A DNA stretch of 64,000 nt, taken from the NCBI GenBank assembly GCA_012729765.1, contig JAAYCM010000033.1:25188-89187 (forward strand). The letters are read 5' to 3'. The notes under the pieces are model-generated. The model had not been told where the DNA came from. It made no database searches and saw nothing but the letters and a program-made list of their open reading frames with translations. This document shows positions 34,473 through 42,669 of the stretch, piece by piece (within the stretch, counting starts at the first letter, position 1; each line of letters opens with the position of its first letter). Both the position numbers and the translations under genes were made by a program. The DNA is from Chloroflexota bacterium. Lineage in GTDB: Bacteria > Chloroflexota > Anaerolineae > Aggregatilineales > Aggregatilineaceae.

Positions 34473-35585
34473 ATGGAAGCAACCCCCGCGCCGCCGGTTC
34501 CGCTGGAACAGGAAGCCCACATGCCGCGCCCTGGTGCCGCCGGGCTGCTGCGCCAGGGACTCCGGCGAATCGCCACCAGCTACACCTTCCGCGTGATCGT
34601 GCAAGGCGCGCTGACGCTGTGGGCCGTGACGACCTTCACCTTCGTCATGATCCGCCAGATGCCCGGCAACCCGGTTGACATCAAGATCGACCAGTTGATG
34701 CAGACGCGCGGCATGACGTATGAAGAAGCGCGCAACATGGCCGCCGGTCTGTTCGAGTTCGACCCCAACGCCCCGATCCTGGAGCAGTATCTCGACTATA
34801 TGGGCAAGCTGATCCAGGGCGATATGGGCCAGTCGATCTCGTCGGCGGGCACGCCCGTCATCGACCAGATTTTACGCTACCTGCCCTGGACCCTGTTCAG
34901 CGTCGGCTCCGGCCTGCTGATCAGCTTCACGCTGGGGGTGTTCATCGGCATGGCGATGGCCTATTGGCGCGGCAGTGCCTTCGACAACATCATGACCGCC
35001 TTCGCTTCGATTGTCTACGGCATCCCGGACTTCGTAATCGCGCTGCTGATCCTGCTGGTGGCCGGGGTGCAGCTTCAACTGTTCCGGGTCGGCAGTGTGC
35101 TGGGCGGCGTGGACAATGATATTCAGGCCGGTTTCAACCTGGCCTATATCGGCAGCCTGATCAAACATGCCGCGCTGCCGGTGCTCACCTATGTGCTGGC
35201 GTCGGTCGGCGGCTGGATTCTGACGATGAAGAGCAGCACGATCTCGACGCTGGGCGAGGATTACATCACCGTCGCGCGAGCGCGCGGCCTGTCTGAAGGG
35301 CGCATCCTGACCGCCTACGTCGGGCGCAACGCCATGCTGCCGCTGGTGACGCGCCTGGCGATCAGCATCGGCTTCGTGGTCGGCGGCAGTGTGATCATCG
35401 AGACGATCTTCCTGTATCCCGGCCTGGGCCGCCACCTCTTTCTGGCGATTGGCAGCCGTGACTATACCACGATGCAGGGCGTCTTTCTGGTGATCGCATT
35501 CACCGTTGTCGCGTCGAATATCCTGGCCGACCTGCTCTTCGGCCTGCTGGACCCGCGCGTGCGGGTAGGGGGGCAGCAGTCATGA
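34473..35585 (+). CDS. Peptide-type ABC transporter permease (DppB/OppB-like)
   Basis: Start ATG 34473 or TTG 34467; GAGG lies 11 or 5 nt upstream respectively. The product of about 370 aa has a first helix at about 40-60 (VQGALTLWAVTTFTFVMIRQ, then MPGNPVD) and six predicted membrane segments. It shows the BPD_transp_1 permease signature and the EAA-type loop SEGRILTAYVGRNAMLPLVT that contacts the ATPase. The first periplasmic region contains the extended GMTYEEARNMAAG helix seen in DppB proteins. Its last 4 bp overlap the next permease gene (ATGA), showing translational coupling. Confidence 0.92.
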   Translation: MEATPAPPVPLEQEAHMPRPGAAGLLRQGLRRIATSYTFRVIVQGALTLWAVTTFTFVMIRQMPGNPVDIKIDQLMQTRGMTYEEARNMAAGLFEFDPNAPILEQYLDYMGKLIQGDMGQSISSAGTPVIDQILRYLPWTLFSVGSGLLISFTLGVFIGMAMAYWRGSAFDNIMTAFASIVYGIPDFVIALLILLVAGVQLQLFRVGSVLGGVDNDIQAGFNLAYIGSLIKHAALPVLTYVLASVGGWILTMKSSTISTLGEDYITVARARGLSEGRILTAYVGRNAMLPLVTRLAISIGFVVGGSVIIETIFLYPGLGRHLFLAIGSRDYTTMQGVFLVIAFTVVASNILADLLFGLLDPRVRVGGQQS

Positions 35586-36769
35586 TCGGTTTCGAAATGA
35601 CCGCCACCCTCAGCGGCCTGCTCATCGGCATGGTGTGCGGTCTGGTGCCGCTGATCGTCGGCATCCGCACCCATACGCTCAAGCCGGGGATCATGGGCTT
35701 TGTGGCCTGCACCTTCAGCGGATTCGCCTGCGGCTTTCTGGGCGGCATCCCGATGATTCTGCTGGCGACCGCCGTCGTGATCTCGCATGCCTATATTGAT
35801 CGCGAGGACCCGTTCACATCGCGCGCCTCGATTGACGAGGTGAGCTTCGAGGAATCCTGGCAGGATTTCGCGCTGCGCAAGCTGGCCGGGCTGGGCCGCA
35901 CCGTGCGCGCCTCGACGCATGCCCTGGTGCGCAACAAGGCCGGATTCCTTGGCTTCCTGGGGCTGCTGTTCTTCTTCCTGATGACAGTCTTCGGCCCGTC
36001 GTTCATCGAGTATGACGGCTCGGCGCACCTGGAACGACGCCAGCCGGGCGCGCGCTCGCTGTTCCAGGGGCCGTCGGCGGAATTCCCGCTGGGGCTGGAC
36101 TGGCAGGGGCGCGACGTGCTCTCGCACATCGTCTACGGCGGGCGGACGCTGATTCTGACCTCGGTCGAGGCGGGCATCATCACGACGATCATCGCCGTAC
36201 TGCTCGGATCGATGGCGGCGCTGTTGGGTGGGGTGGTCGATCAACTGCTCTCCGCCGCGTCGAACTTCATCCTGACGATTCCGCAGTTCCCGCTGCTGCT
36301 GGTACTGGCGAGTCTGGTCAATTTCGACAGTCCGATCTACCTGGCGCTGCTGTTTGCCGCGTTGGGCTGGCCGGCGCTGATGCGGGCCGTTCGCGCCCAG
36401 GTGCTCAGCCTGCGCGAGCGCGATTATGTGCAGGCGGCGGTCGCGCTCGACCTGGGGCTGCCGCACATCATCAGCCGCGAAGTGCTGCCCAACATGATCA
36501 GCTATATCGTGGTCAACATGATCTTCTCGATTCGCGCGGCGATGTATTCGCTGGTCGGGCTGATGTTCCTGGGCATGGTCCCGCTGCGCGAGCCAGACTG
36601 GGGGATGATGATCTTCATGGGGCGGCAGCAGGGCGCGCTCTTCAACACCGCGGCAGCAAGTATGCTGCTCTCGCCCATCCTGGCGATCGCGCTGTTCCAG
36701 TTGTCGCTGGTGCTGTTCACGCGCTCGCTCGAAGAAATTTTCAACCCGCGCCTGCGCTCAGGGGTGTAA
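35582..36769 (+). CDS. Peptide-type ABC transporter permease (DppC/OppC-like)
   Basis: The ATG lies in an ATGA overlap with the preceding permease stop. The 395-aa protein has an unusual N-terminal extension: two or three extra membrane helices (about 1-70, FEMTATLSGLLIGMVCGLVP) before the typical OppC N-terminal domain. The core permease (about 115-395) follows, with GLDWQGRDVLSHIVYGGR, LGSMAALLGG, the EAA loop (ALDLGLPHIISREVLPNM) and PDWGMMI. Ordinary DppC proteins are about 300 aa, so the extra helices are the odd point. It pairs with the upstream permease to form the membrane channel. Confidence 0.92.
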   Translation: MIGFEMTATLSGLLIGMVCGLVPLIVGIRTHTLKPGIMGFVACTFSGFACGFLGGIPMILLATAVVISHAYIDREDPFTSRASIDEVSFEESWQDFALRKLAGLGRTVRASTHALVRNKAGFLGFLGLLFFFLMTVFGPSFIEYDGSAHLERRQPGARSLFQGPSAEFPLGLDWQGRDVLSHIVYGGRTLILTSVEAGIITTIIAVLLGSMAALLGGVVDQLLSAASNFILTIPQFPLLLVLASLVNFDSPIYLALLFAALGWPALMRAVRAQVLSLRERDYVQAAVALDLGLPHIISREVLPNMISYIVVNMIFSIRAAMYSLVGLMFLGMVPLREPDWGMMIFMGRQQGALFNTAAASMLLSPILAIALFQLSLVLFTRSLEEIFNPRLRSGV

Positions 36770-36772
36770 CGC

Positions 36773-37813
36773 ATGACCTTCAATTCTCACAACGATGTCG
36801 TCCTCAGCGTGCAGGACCTCTCGATCAGCTACCTGACACCGCGCGGGCGGCTGCGCGCCGTGAGCCACGCCTCATTCGATCTGCACCAGGGCGAGACGCT
36901 GGCGCTGATCGGCGAAAGCGGCTGCGGCAAATCGACGCTCAACCTGGGCCTGATGCGGCTGCTGCCGACCAATGCCCGCGTCGATGGGGGCCGGATCGAA
37001 TATACCCGGCGCGACGGCGCGCCGATCGACGTGCTCCGGCTCAATGATCGCCAGCTTCGCCAGTTCCGCTGGTCGGAATGCTCGATGGTCTTTCAGGCCG
37101 CGCTCAACTCGCTCAACCCGGTGATCCGCGTGCGCGATATGTTCTACGACACCGCCGCCGCGCACGGCAAGCGCTTCCGGCGGCAGGTGCGCGATCGGGC
37201 GCTGGACCTGTTCCGGCGGGTGCGACTCGACCCGGAGCGCGTGTTCAACGCCTATCCGCACGAGCTGAGCGGCGGGATGCGCCAGCGGGTGCTGCTGGCC
37301 CTGGCGCTGCTGCTCAATCCCCAGGTGGTGATCCTGGACGAGCCGACGACCGCCGTCGATATCCTGACGCAGCGCACGATCATCGAGGTGCTGAAGGCGA
37401 TCCGCGAGGAACTGAACTTCAGCACGATCTTCATCAGCCACGATCTCTCGGTCGCCGCCGAGATGGCCGATACGGTCGCCACGATGTACGCCGGTGAGAT
37501 CGTGGAGATCGGCCCGGTCTACGAGTTGTTCTATCGCCCGCGCCACGCCTATACGCTCGGCCTGCTCGAAGCGGTCCCGCGCCTGAGCGCCGGTGAGGAA
37601 GAACTGGTCAGCATCCCCGGCAGCCCACCGGATCTGATCGAGCCGCCCGCCGGCTGCAAGTTCCACGTGCGCTGCCCCTTCGCCACCGACCGGTGCCGGG
37701 TCGAGCCGCCGCCGCTGGAGCCGGTCGGCGAGAATCACCTGGCCGCCTGCTGGGAAAAAGCGCGCGTGTTGACCCATGCCCTGGAGAATGCCTACCATGA
37801 CGCCCCTCGTTGA
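36773..37813 (+). CDS. Peptide-type ABC transporter ATPase (DppD/OppD-like)
   Basis: The 346-aa ATPase has Walker A GESGCGKST (about 47-55), the Q-loop near VFQAALNSLNP, signature LSGGMRQRVLLALAL, Walker B VVILDEPTTAVD and the switch His in FISHDLS. The C-terminal OppD/F extension contains the conserved CKFHVRCPFATDRC cysteine motif. It begins 3 bp after the second permease. It energises peptide import together with the next ATPase, whose start it overlaps by 17 bp. Confidence 0.94.
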   Translation: MTFNSHNDVVLSVQDLSISYLTPRGRLRAVSHASFDLHQGETLALIGESGCGKSTLNLGLMRLLPTNARVDGGRIEYTRRDGAPIDVLRLNDRQLRQFRWSECSMVFQAALNSLNPVIRVRDMFYDTAAAHGKRFRRQVRDRALDLFRRVRLDPERVFNAYPHELSGGMRQRVLLALALLLNPQVVILDEPTTAVDILTQRTIIEVLKAIREELNFSTIFISHDLSVAAEMADTVATMYAGEIVEIGPVYELFYRPRHAYTLGLLEAVPRLSAGEEELVSIPGSPPDLIEPPAGCKFHVRCPFATDRCRVEPPPLEPVGENHLAACWEKARVLTHALENAYHDAPR

Positions 37814-38828
37814 GCTTCGCCACGTCAACCGCACCTTCAAAAAGGGCCGCACGCCGATCCCGGTGCTGCAAGATATCAATCTGGCGGTGGCTCCCAATGA
37901 AATCCTGTGCCTGGTGGGCGAGAGCGGCTGCGGCAAGACCACGACCGGCAAGATCATGGCCGGGCTGCTGGATGCGTCGTCGGGCGAGATGCTCTACGAG
38001 GGCCGCTCGTTGGTCGCTTATCGTGGGCAGGCCCGCGCCGACGCCCGCCGCGCGCTGCAAATCGTGCACCAGGACCCATTCGCCTCGCTCAACCCGGCGC
38101 ACACCATCGGCCAGATTCTCAGCTACCCGCTCAAGCGGCACAATATGGTGCAGGGGCGGGCCGCCGTGCGCCGCCGCATCTGGGAGCTGCTCACGCTGGT
38201 AGACCTGACTCCGCCGGGCGACATCGTGAATAAGTTCCCGCACCAGCTCAGCGGCGGCCAGCGCCAGCGCGTCAGCATCGCGCGCGCCCTGACGGTCGAG
38301 CCGCGCCTGATTGTGGCCGACGAAGCGGTGAGTATGGTCGATGTCAGTATCCGTATCAGCCTGCTGAAGATGCTGCACCGCCTGCGCGACGAGCTTAACG
38401 TCGCGATCGTGTTCATCACGCACGATCTCGCGCTGGCAAAATATTTCGCCTGGGAAGGCCGGATCGCGGTGATGTACCTGGGGCGCGTGGTCGAGATCGG
38501 CGCGACCGCCAACGTGATCGGCCACCCCGCGCACCCCTACACCCGCGCGCTGATCGCCGCCATCCCGGAAGCCGATCCGGAGCTGACGCGCAACAAGCAG
38601 CGGATGAAGCTGCGCAGCGAGGATATCCCCAGCCTGACGCAGATTCCGCCGGGCTGTTCGTTTCACCCGCGCTGCCCGTTCTTCGTGCCGGGCGTGTGCG
38701 ACACACGCGTCCCGCCGCTGGAGAACGCACCCGGCTTCTCGCAGGACGTGGCCTGCATCCCGCTGACGAGCGGCATGGGCCTGCAGGAGTGGGCGCCGGT
38801 TGAGGACATGGTTGCCGATGGACCCTGA
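37797..38828 (+). CDS. Peptide-type ABC transporter ATPase (DppF/OppF-like)
   Basis: ATG 37797 (TGGAGAA about 10 nt upstream) is chosen over earlier in-frame starts because MTPLVELRHVNRTFKKG is the usual OppF beginning; this gives 343 aa. Walker A GESGCGKTT, Q-loop IVHQDPFASLNP, signature LSGGQRQRVSIARAL, Walker B LIVADEAVSMVD and FITHDLA are all present. The C-terminal GCSFHPRCPFFVPGVC motif is typical of the OppF group. It overlaps both its upstream and downstream genes by a few bases, so the transporter genes form one tight operon. Confidence 0.94.
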   Translation: MTPLVELRHVNRTFKKGRTPIPVLQDINLAVAPNEILCLVGESGCGKTTTGKIMAGLLDASSGEMLYEGRSLVAYRGQARADARRALQIVHQDPFASLNPAHTIGQILSYPLKRHNMVQGRAAVRRRIWELLTLVDLTPPGDIVNKFPHQLSGGQRQRVSIARALTVEPRLIVADEAVSMVDVSIRISLLKMLHRLRDELNVAIVFITHDLALAKYFAWEGRIAVMYLGRVVEIGATANVIGHPAHPYTRALIAAIPEADPELTRNKQRMKLRSEDIPSLTQIPPGCSFHPRCPFFVPGVCDTRVPPLENAPGFSQDVACIPLTSGMGLQEWAPVEDMVADGP

Positions 38829-39000
38829 AATCCTCAAGAGCTTTTTCCGGCTGGGAGTTATGGTCGGCGGCTGTGGGTTCGTGATGATCTTCTTGCAGCC
38901 GCGCAACAGTCCGGAATTCGTGTTGAGCGTGTGCAGCACGCTGATCGGTGCGGCGCTGATGCTGGGCGTCGTGCTGCTGATGCGCCTGCCCCGTTCGTGA
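38818..39000 (+). CDS. Small two-helix membrane protein in the transporter operon
   Basis: A 60-aa ORF starts at ATG 38818 inside the end of the OppF-like gene and ends 11 bp before the NlpC/P60 gene. It predicts two membrane helices (about 10-27, LGVMVGGCGFVMIFLQP, and 35-55, LSVCSTLIGAALMLGVVLLM) with a short basic tail. Its position inside an overlapping operon supports expression. No family was recognised; it could be an accessory subunit of the transporter. Confidence 0.6.
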   Translation: MDPEILKSFFRLGVMVGGCGFVMIFLQPRNSPEFVLSVCSTLIGAALMLGVVLLMRLPRS

Positions 39001-39010
39001 GGACGCTAGA

Positions 39011-40252
39011 ATGAGCGATACCGTCCTGGACCTGCCGCCCAATGTAACACCGGAGATGCTCAGACCGGCGTTCTGGCTGGAACGCGCGCCCAAGCCGGAT
39101 GCACCGCTGCTCGCGTCCGCTGAGCGGGATGCTTTCAATGCCCGCGCCTATACCGCGCTGAATATCCCGCCTGTGCTCGATCTGCCCGACCGCCTGCCCG
39201 CGCGCGAGGTCCGGCAGGCGTTGGACCAGTACCAGCCGCCCGCCAGCACGCATTACGGCCCGACCGGCGAGCCGCTGCCGCCGGCCTATTTCGAGGCACT
39301 GCGACTCGCCGCGTCGCCCAATCTGCCCGATCCGGTCGAGGTGCAGTTTGGGCTGATCGTGCGCCGCGCGGCTGTGCGCTCCTTCCCGACGGCGGAGATC
39401 GTTACGTCGAAGCCGTTCCAGTTCGCCTTCGACCGCCTGCAGGAAACGACGGTCGATCTCGGCTGGCCGGTGGCAACGGTAGCGACCAGCTGCGACGGGG
39501 CATGGTATTTCTGCCTGACGCCGCTCTACTGGGGCTGGATCGCCGCCGACCGGATCGCCTTCGGGACGCGCGCGCAGATGGCCGCGTATGTAAATGCCGG
39601 TCCGTTCGTGGTAGCGACCGCCTCGCGGGGCCGGATCGCGCTCACGACCGGGGGCAGCGCCGCCGCGCAGATGGGCACGCGCCTGCCGCTCGTGCAGACA
39701 ACAGACGATGCCTACCGTGTGACCGTGCCGCGCCGCCTGGATTCCGGAATGCTCGAACTGGTCGAGGGCGTCATCGCGCGCGAGATGGGCGAGTTCGTGC
39801 CCGGCTATCTGCCCTGCACACTGCGGACCGTATTCACGCAGGCGTTCCGGCTGCTGGGCGAGCCGTATGCCCTGGGCGGCTCACGCGTGGGCCAGTTTGG
39901 GCGCGACTGCTCGCGCTTCATTCGTGATGTCTATGCCACAACCGGGGTCTATCTGCCGCGTAACAGCTACCAGCAGAGCGATGTGGGGCGGTGCCAGGCG
40001 GTTTTCAAGGACGATATGCCGCCCGAAGCGCGCAAGGCGGCGCTGGTCGAGCAGGTGTCGCCGGGCGCGATCCTGGCGATGCCGGGGCATGTGATGCTCT
40101 ATCTCGGCCATGTGAACGGCGAGCCGTATGTGATCCACGACACCAGCTCCGGCCCGTATGCACACGTGATCGTTTCGGACCTGTCGCTGCGGGCCAGTGC
40201 ACCACGCGGCCCCCTGCTCCAACGGCTGGGGCGGGCAGTGGCGGTCGGCTGA
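39011..40252 (+). CDS. SH3 / NlpC-P60 cell-wall peptidase (YkfC-like)
   Basis: The 413-aa protein has an N-terminal region typical of NlpC/P60 proteins with a stabilising domain, two SH3-like segments (about 110-240, VRRAAVRSFPTAEIVTSKP and WIAADRIAFG) and a C-terminal NlpC/P60 domain (about 275-410). The catalytic Cys is in GRDCSRFIRDVY (near 299), the His in MPGHVMLYLG (near 360) and the third polar residue is His in YVIHDTS. There is no signal peptide, so it acts in the cytoplasm, like YkfC, which cuts the gamma-D-Glu-diamino acid bond of recycled muropeptides. Its place between a peptide importer and NagZ fits that role. Confidence 0.88.
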   Translation: MSDTVLDLPPNVTPEMLRPAFWLERAPKPDAPLLASAERDAFNARAYTALNIPPVLDLPDRLPAREVRQALDQYQPPASTHYGPTGEPLPPAYFEALRLAASPNLPDPVEVQFGLIVRRAAVRSFPTAEIVTSKPFQFAFDRLQETTVDLGWPVATVATSCDGAWYFCLTPLYWGWIAADRIAFGTRAQMAAYVNAGPFVVATASRGRIALTTGGSAAAQMGTRLPLVQTTDDAYRVTVPRRLDSGMLELVEGVIAREMGEFVPGYLPCTLRTVFTQAFRLLGEPYALGGSRVGQFGRDCSRFIRDVYATTGVYLPRNSYQQSDVGRCQAVFKDDMPPEARKAALVEQVSPGAILAMPGHVMLYLGHVNGEPYVIHDTSSGPYAHVIVSDLSLRASAPRGPLLQRLGRAVAVG

Positions 40253-40318
40253 ATGGCAGTTGTCGGGCGGCCTTAATCTCGCCCATGAGCAGGCGCGTTT
40301 TATAGAGAGTTTTCGACG

Positions 40319-41065
40319 ATGACCAAGCACGACTCACCTCTGCCCCTGTACGTCCAGATCAAGGACTACGTCCGGCTGAATATTCAAAAGGGCGTCTTCC
40401 GTGTCAACACCCGGATTCCATCCGAGCGGCAGCTCGCGCAGCAGTTCAGCGTCAACCGCCTGACGGTCAGCAAGGCGCTCAAGGAGCTGGCGCAGGAAGG
40501 CATGATCTACTCGCGGGTGGGCAAGGGGAGCTATGTCTGCCCGCCGAAGATCAACCAGACGCTGCAAAGCCTGAGCAGCTTCACCGAGGAAATGAAGCGG
40601 CGCGGGCAGCGGGCGTCGAGCCGGGTGCTGCACGCCGAAATCGAGCCAGCCGGGGAAGAAGTCGCCGAGGCGCTATCGATCCTGCCGGGGGCCGAAGTCG
40701 TGGTGCTGGTGCGGCTGCGTCTGGCCGACGATGACGTGATCGCGCTCGAAAAGTCGCACATCCTCAACGCGCTGTGCCCCGGCATCCTGCTGCATCACGA
40801 TTTTTCGTGCGAGTCGCTCTATCATGTGCTGCGCGAGGAATACGGGCTGCGCATGACGTATGCCCACCAGACCATCGAGGCCCAGGTCGCCAACGATACC
40901 GATCACCGGATGCTCGAAACCAAAGGGGGTGCACCGATTCTGAGCATCGTGCGCGTCACGTATAACGACCAGGATCAGCCCTTTGAATATGTCCGGTCGG
41001 CCTATCGCGGCGACCGCTACCGCTTCTATACCGTCCTGCGTCTGGTCGAGCCGCAGCAGGACTGA
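40319..41065 (+). CDS. GntR/HutC-family transcriptional regulator with UTRA domain
   Basis: The 248-aa regulator has a GntR winged helix (about 1-75; PLYVQIKDYVRLNIQKG, IPSERQLAQQFSVNRLTVSKALKEL) and a UTRA ligand-binding domain (about 95-240). HutC-type members such as DasR/NagR sense phosphorylated amino sugars. It sits between the uptake half and the sugar-processing half of the cluster, so it probably controls the whole locus in response to a GlcNAc- or MurNAc-derived signal. It is preceded by a 66-bp gap, which may hold a separate promoter. The ligand is inferred from context only. Confidence 0.9.
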   Translation: MTKHDSPLPLYVQIKDYVRLNIQKGVFRVNTRIPSERQLAQQFSVNRLTVSKALKELAQEGMIYSRVGKGSYVCPPKINQTLQSLSSFTEEMKRRGQRASSRVLHAEIEPAGEEVAEALSILPGAEVVVLVRLRLADDDVIALEKSHILNALCPGILLHHDFSCESLYHVLREEYGLRMTYAHQTIEAQVANDTDHRMLETKGGAPILSIVRVTYNDQDQPFEYVRSAYRGDRYRFYTVLRLVEPQQD

Positions 41066-41106
41066 GCGCCGCCGGATTTCCACTTTCATCTACTGAGGAG
41101 CGAGGG

Positions 41107-42669
41107 ATGCTCACGCTGGAGCAAAAAATCGGTCAAATGCTGATGGTGGGGTTCGACGGGTTGGAACCCCCCGATTACCTGTTGGAGTGGGTGGCCGCTG
41201 GGCGAGTTGGCGGCATTATCCTGTTCGGGCGCAACGTGGACACTCCCGCCCAGGTCGCGGCGCTGGTGGGCGCGTTCCATGCTGCCGCCGCGCACCCGCT
41301 GCTGATCGCCATCGATCAGGAAGGCGGGACGGTCGCGCGGCTGCGGGCGGGCTTCACCGAAAGCCCCGGCGCGCTGGCGCTCGGCGTGGCCGATTCCGAG
41401 GAGCTGGCCGAAGCCGTCTCGGCGGCGATGGCAGCCGAACTGCGCGCCCTGGGGATCAACTGGAATCTCGCGCCGGTGGTGGACATCACGCACAACATCG
41501 ACAATCCCTCGGTCGGGACGCGCTCATTAGGCACGGATGCCGCACGGGTCAGCCGGCTGGCGGCGGCTGAGGTACGCGGCTTCCAGCGAGGCGGTGTGGC
41601 GGCATCGGCCAAGCATTTCCCTGGCCTGGCGAATACCCCGGTCGATACGCACGTCGCGCAGGCGGTGATCTCCGGCTCGCTCGATTATCTGTGGGAACGC
41701 GACCTGGTGCCGTTTCGCGCGGCGGTCGAGGCGGGCACAGCAACGGTCATGGTCAGCCATGTGACGTTTGAAGCGCTCGACGCGGAGCACCCCGCCACGC
41801 TCTCGCCTCAGGTGATCCAGGGCCTGCTGCGCGACGAGATCGGCTTCAGCGGGCTGGCCTGCACCGACTGTATGGAGATGCGCGCCATCTCAGATCACTA
41901 TACGCCGGGCGAATCGGCGGTGCTGGCGGCGCTGGCCGGGCAAGACCTGATCCTGTTCTCGCACCGGCCCGACCGCCAGGCGGCAGCCTATGACGCGCTG
42001 GTCGCGGCGGCGCGGTCGGGGCGACTGCCCGAAGCGCAGATCGATGCGGCGGTGGCGCGTGTGCAGGCCGTCAAGGAACGTTTCGCCATTACCGCTGCGC
42101 CCGATCCCGGCCAGGTGCGCCAGCCGGAACGCCTCGCAGTGATGCAGGATGCGGCGCGGCGCGGCATGGTGACGCTGCGCTTGCAGCCCGGCGTGCTGCC
42201 CCTGCGCCCCGATGATACGCGGCGGGTGGCGCTGATCGAGTTTGCCTCAATCCTGGAATCCGGGATTCTCGAAAGCGGCGGCGTGACCGGCCTCGCCAGT
42301 GTTGTTCAGGAAGTTCTGCCGGATGTAGAACGCGTCTCGCTGGGCGGGGGCGAGAATCCGCCGGACCTACTGGCGCGGGCACGCGCGTTGGCCGCCGGGG
42401 CGGATGTGCTGGTGCTGGCGACGCGCAACGCCCACCTGATGCCGGCGCAGCGGGCGCTGGCCCAGGCGTTGATCGACCTCGCGCCACGAACGATCCTGCT
42501 CTGCCTGCGTAATCCCTACGACGCCGACGCGCTAACCGGGGCGGGCACGGTGTTGTGCACCTGTGGCGACAGCACGCCCTCGCTCCAGACGGCGGTCGAT
42601 GCGCTGTTGGGCACGTTCGTACCGTTGGGACGGCTGCCGGTTTCGGTCAGGACGGGCGGGGTGGCATGA
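41107..42669 (+). CDS. nagZ: Beta-N-acetylhexosaminidase, glycoside hydrolase family 3 (NagZ)
   Basis: ATG 41107 follows GAGGAGCGAGGG. The 520-aa protein has a GH3 TIM barrel (about 1-330) and a C-terminal alpha/beta domain as in Bacillus NagZ. Motifs: IDQEGGTVARLR, Lys169-His170 in KHFPG, the catalytic acid/base dyad Asp180/His182 in VDTH, and nucleophile Asp254 in CTDCMEM. The usual KHFPGHGD reads KHFPGLAN, a deviation in a conserved loop. No signal peptide is visible, so it is cytoplasmic. It should remove GlcNAc from muropeptides or GlcNAc-MurNAc. It overlaps the DUF1343 gene by an ATGA. Confidence 0.9.
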   Translation: MLTLEQKIGQMLMVGFDGLEPPDYLLEWVAAGRVGGIILFGRNVDTPAQVAALVGAFHAAAAHPLLIAIDQEGGTVARLRAGFTESPGALALGVADSEELAEAVSAAMAAELRALGINWNLAPVVDITHNIDNPSVGTRSLGTDAARVSRLAAAEVRGFQRGGVAASAKHFPGLANTPVDTHVAQAVISGSLDYLWERDLVPFRAAVEAGTATVMVSHVTFEALDAEHPATLSPQVIQGLLRDEIGFSGLACTDCMEMRAISDHYTPGESAVLAALAGQDLILFSHRPDRQAAAYDALVAAARSGRLPEAQIDAAVARVQAVKERFAITAAPDPGQVRQPERLAVMQDAARRGMVTLRLQPGVLPLRPDDTRRVALIEFASILESGILESGGVTGLASVVQEVLPDVERVSLGGGENPPDLLARARALAAGADVLVLATRNAHLMPAQRALAQALIDLAPRTILLCLRNPYDADALTGAGTVLCTCGDSTPSLQTAVDALLGTFVPLGRLPVSVRTGGVA

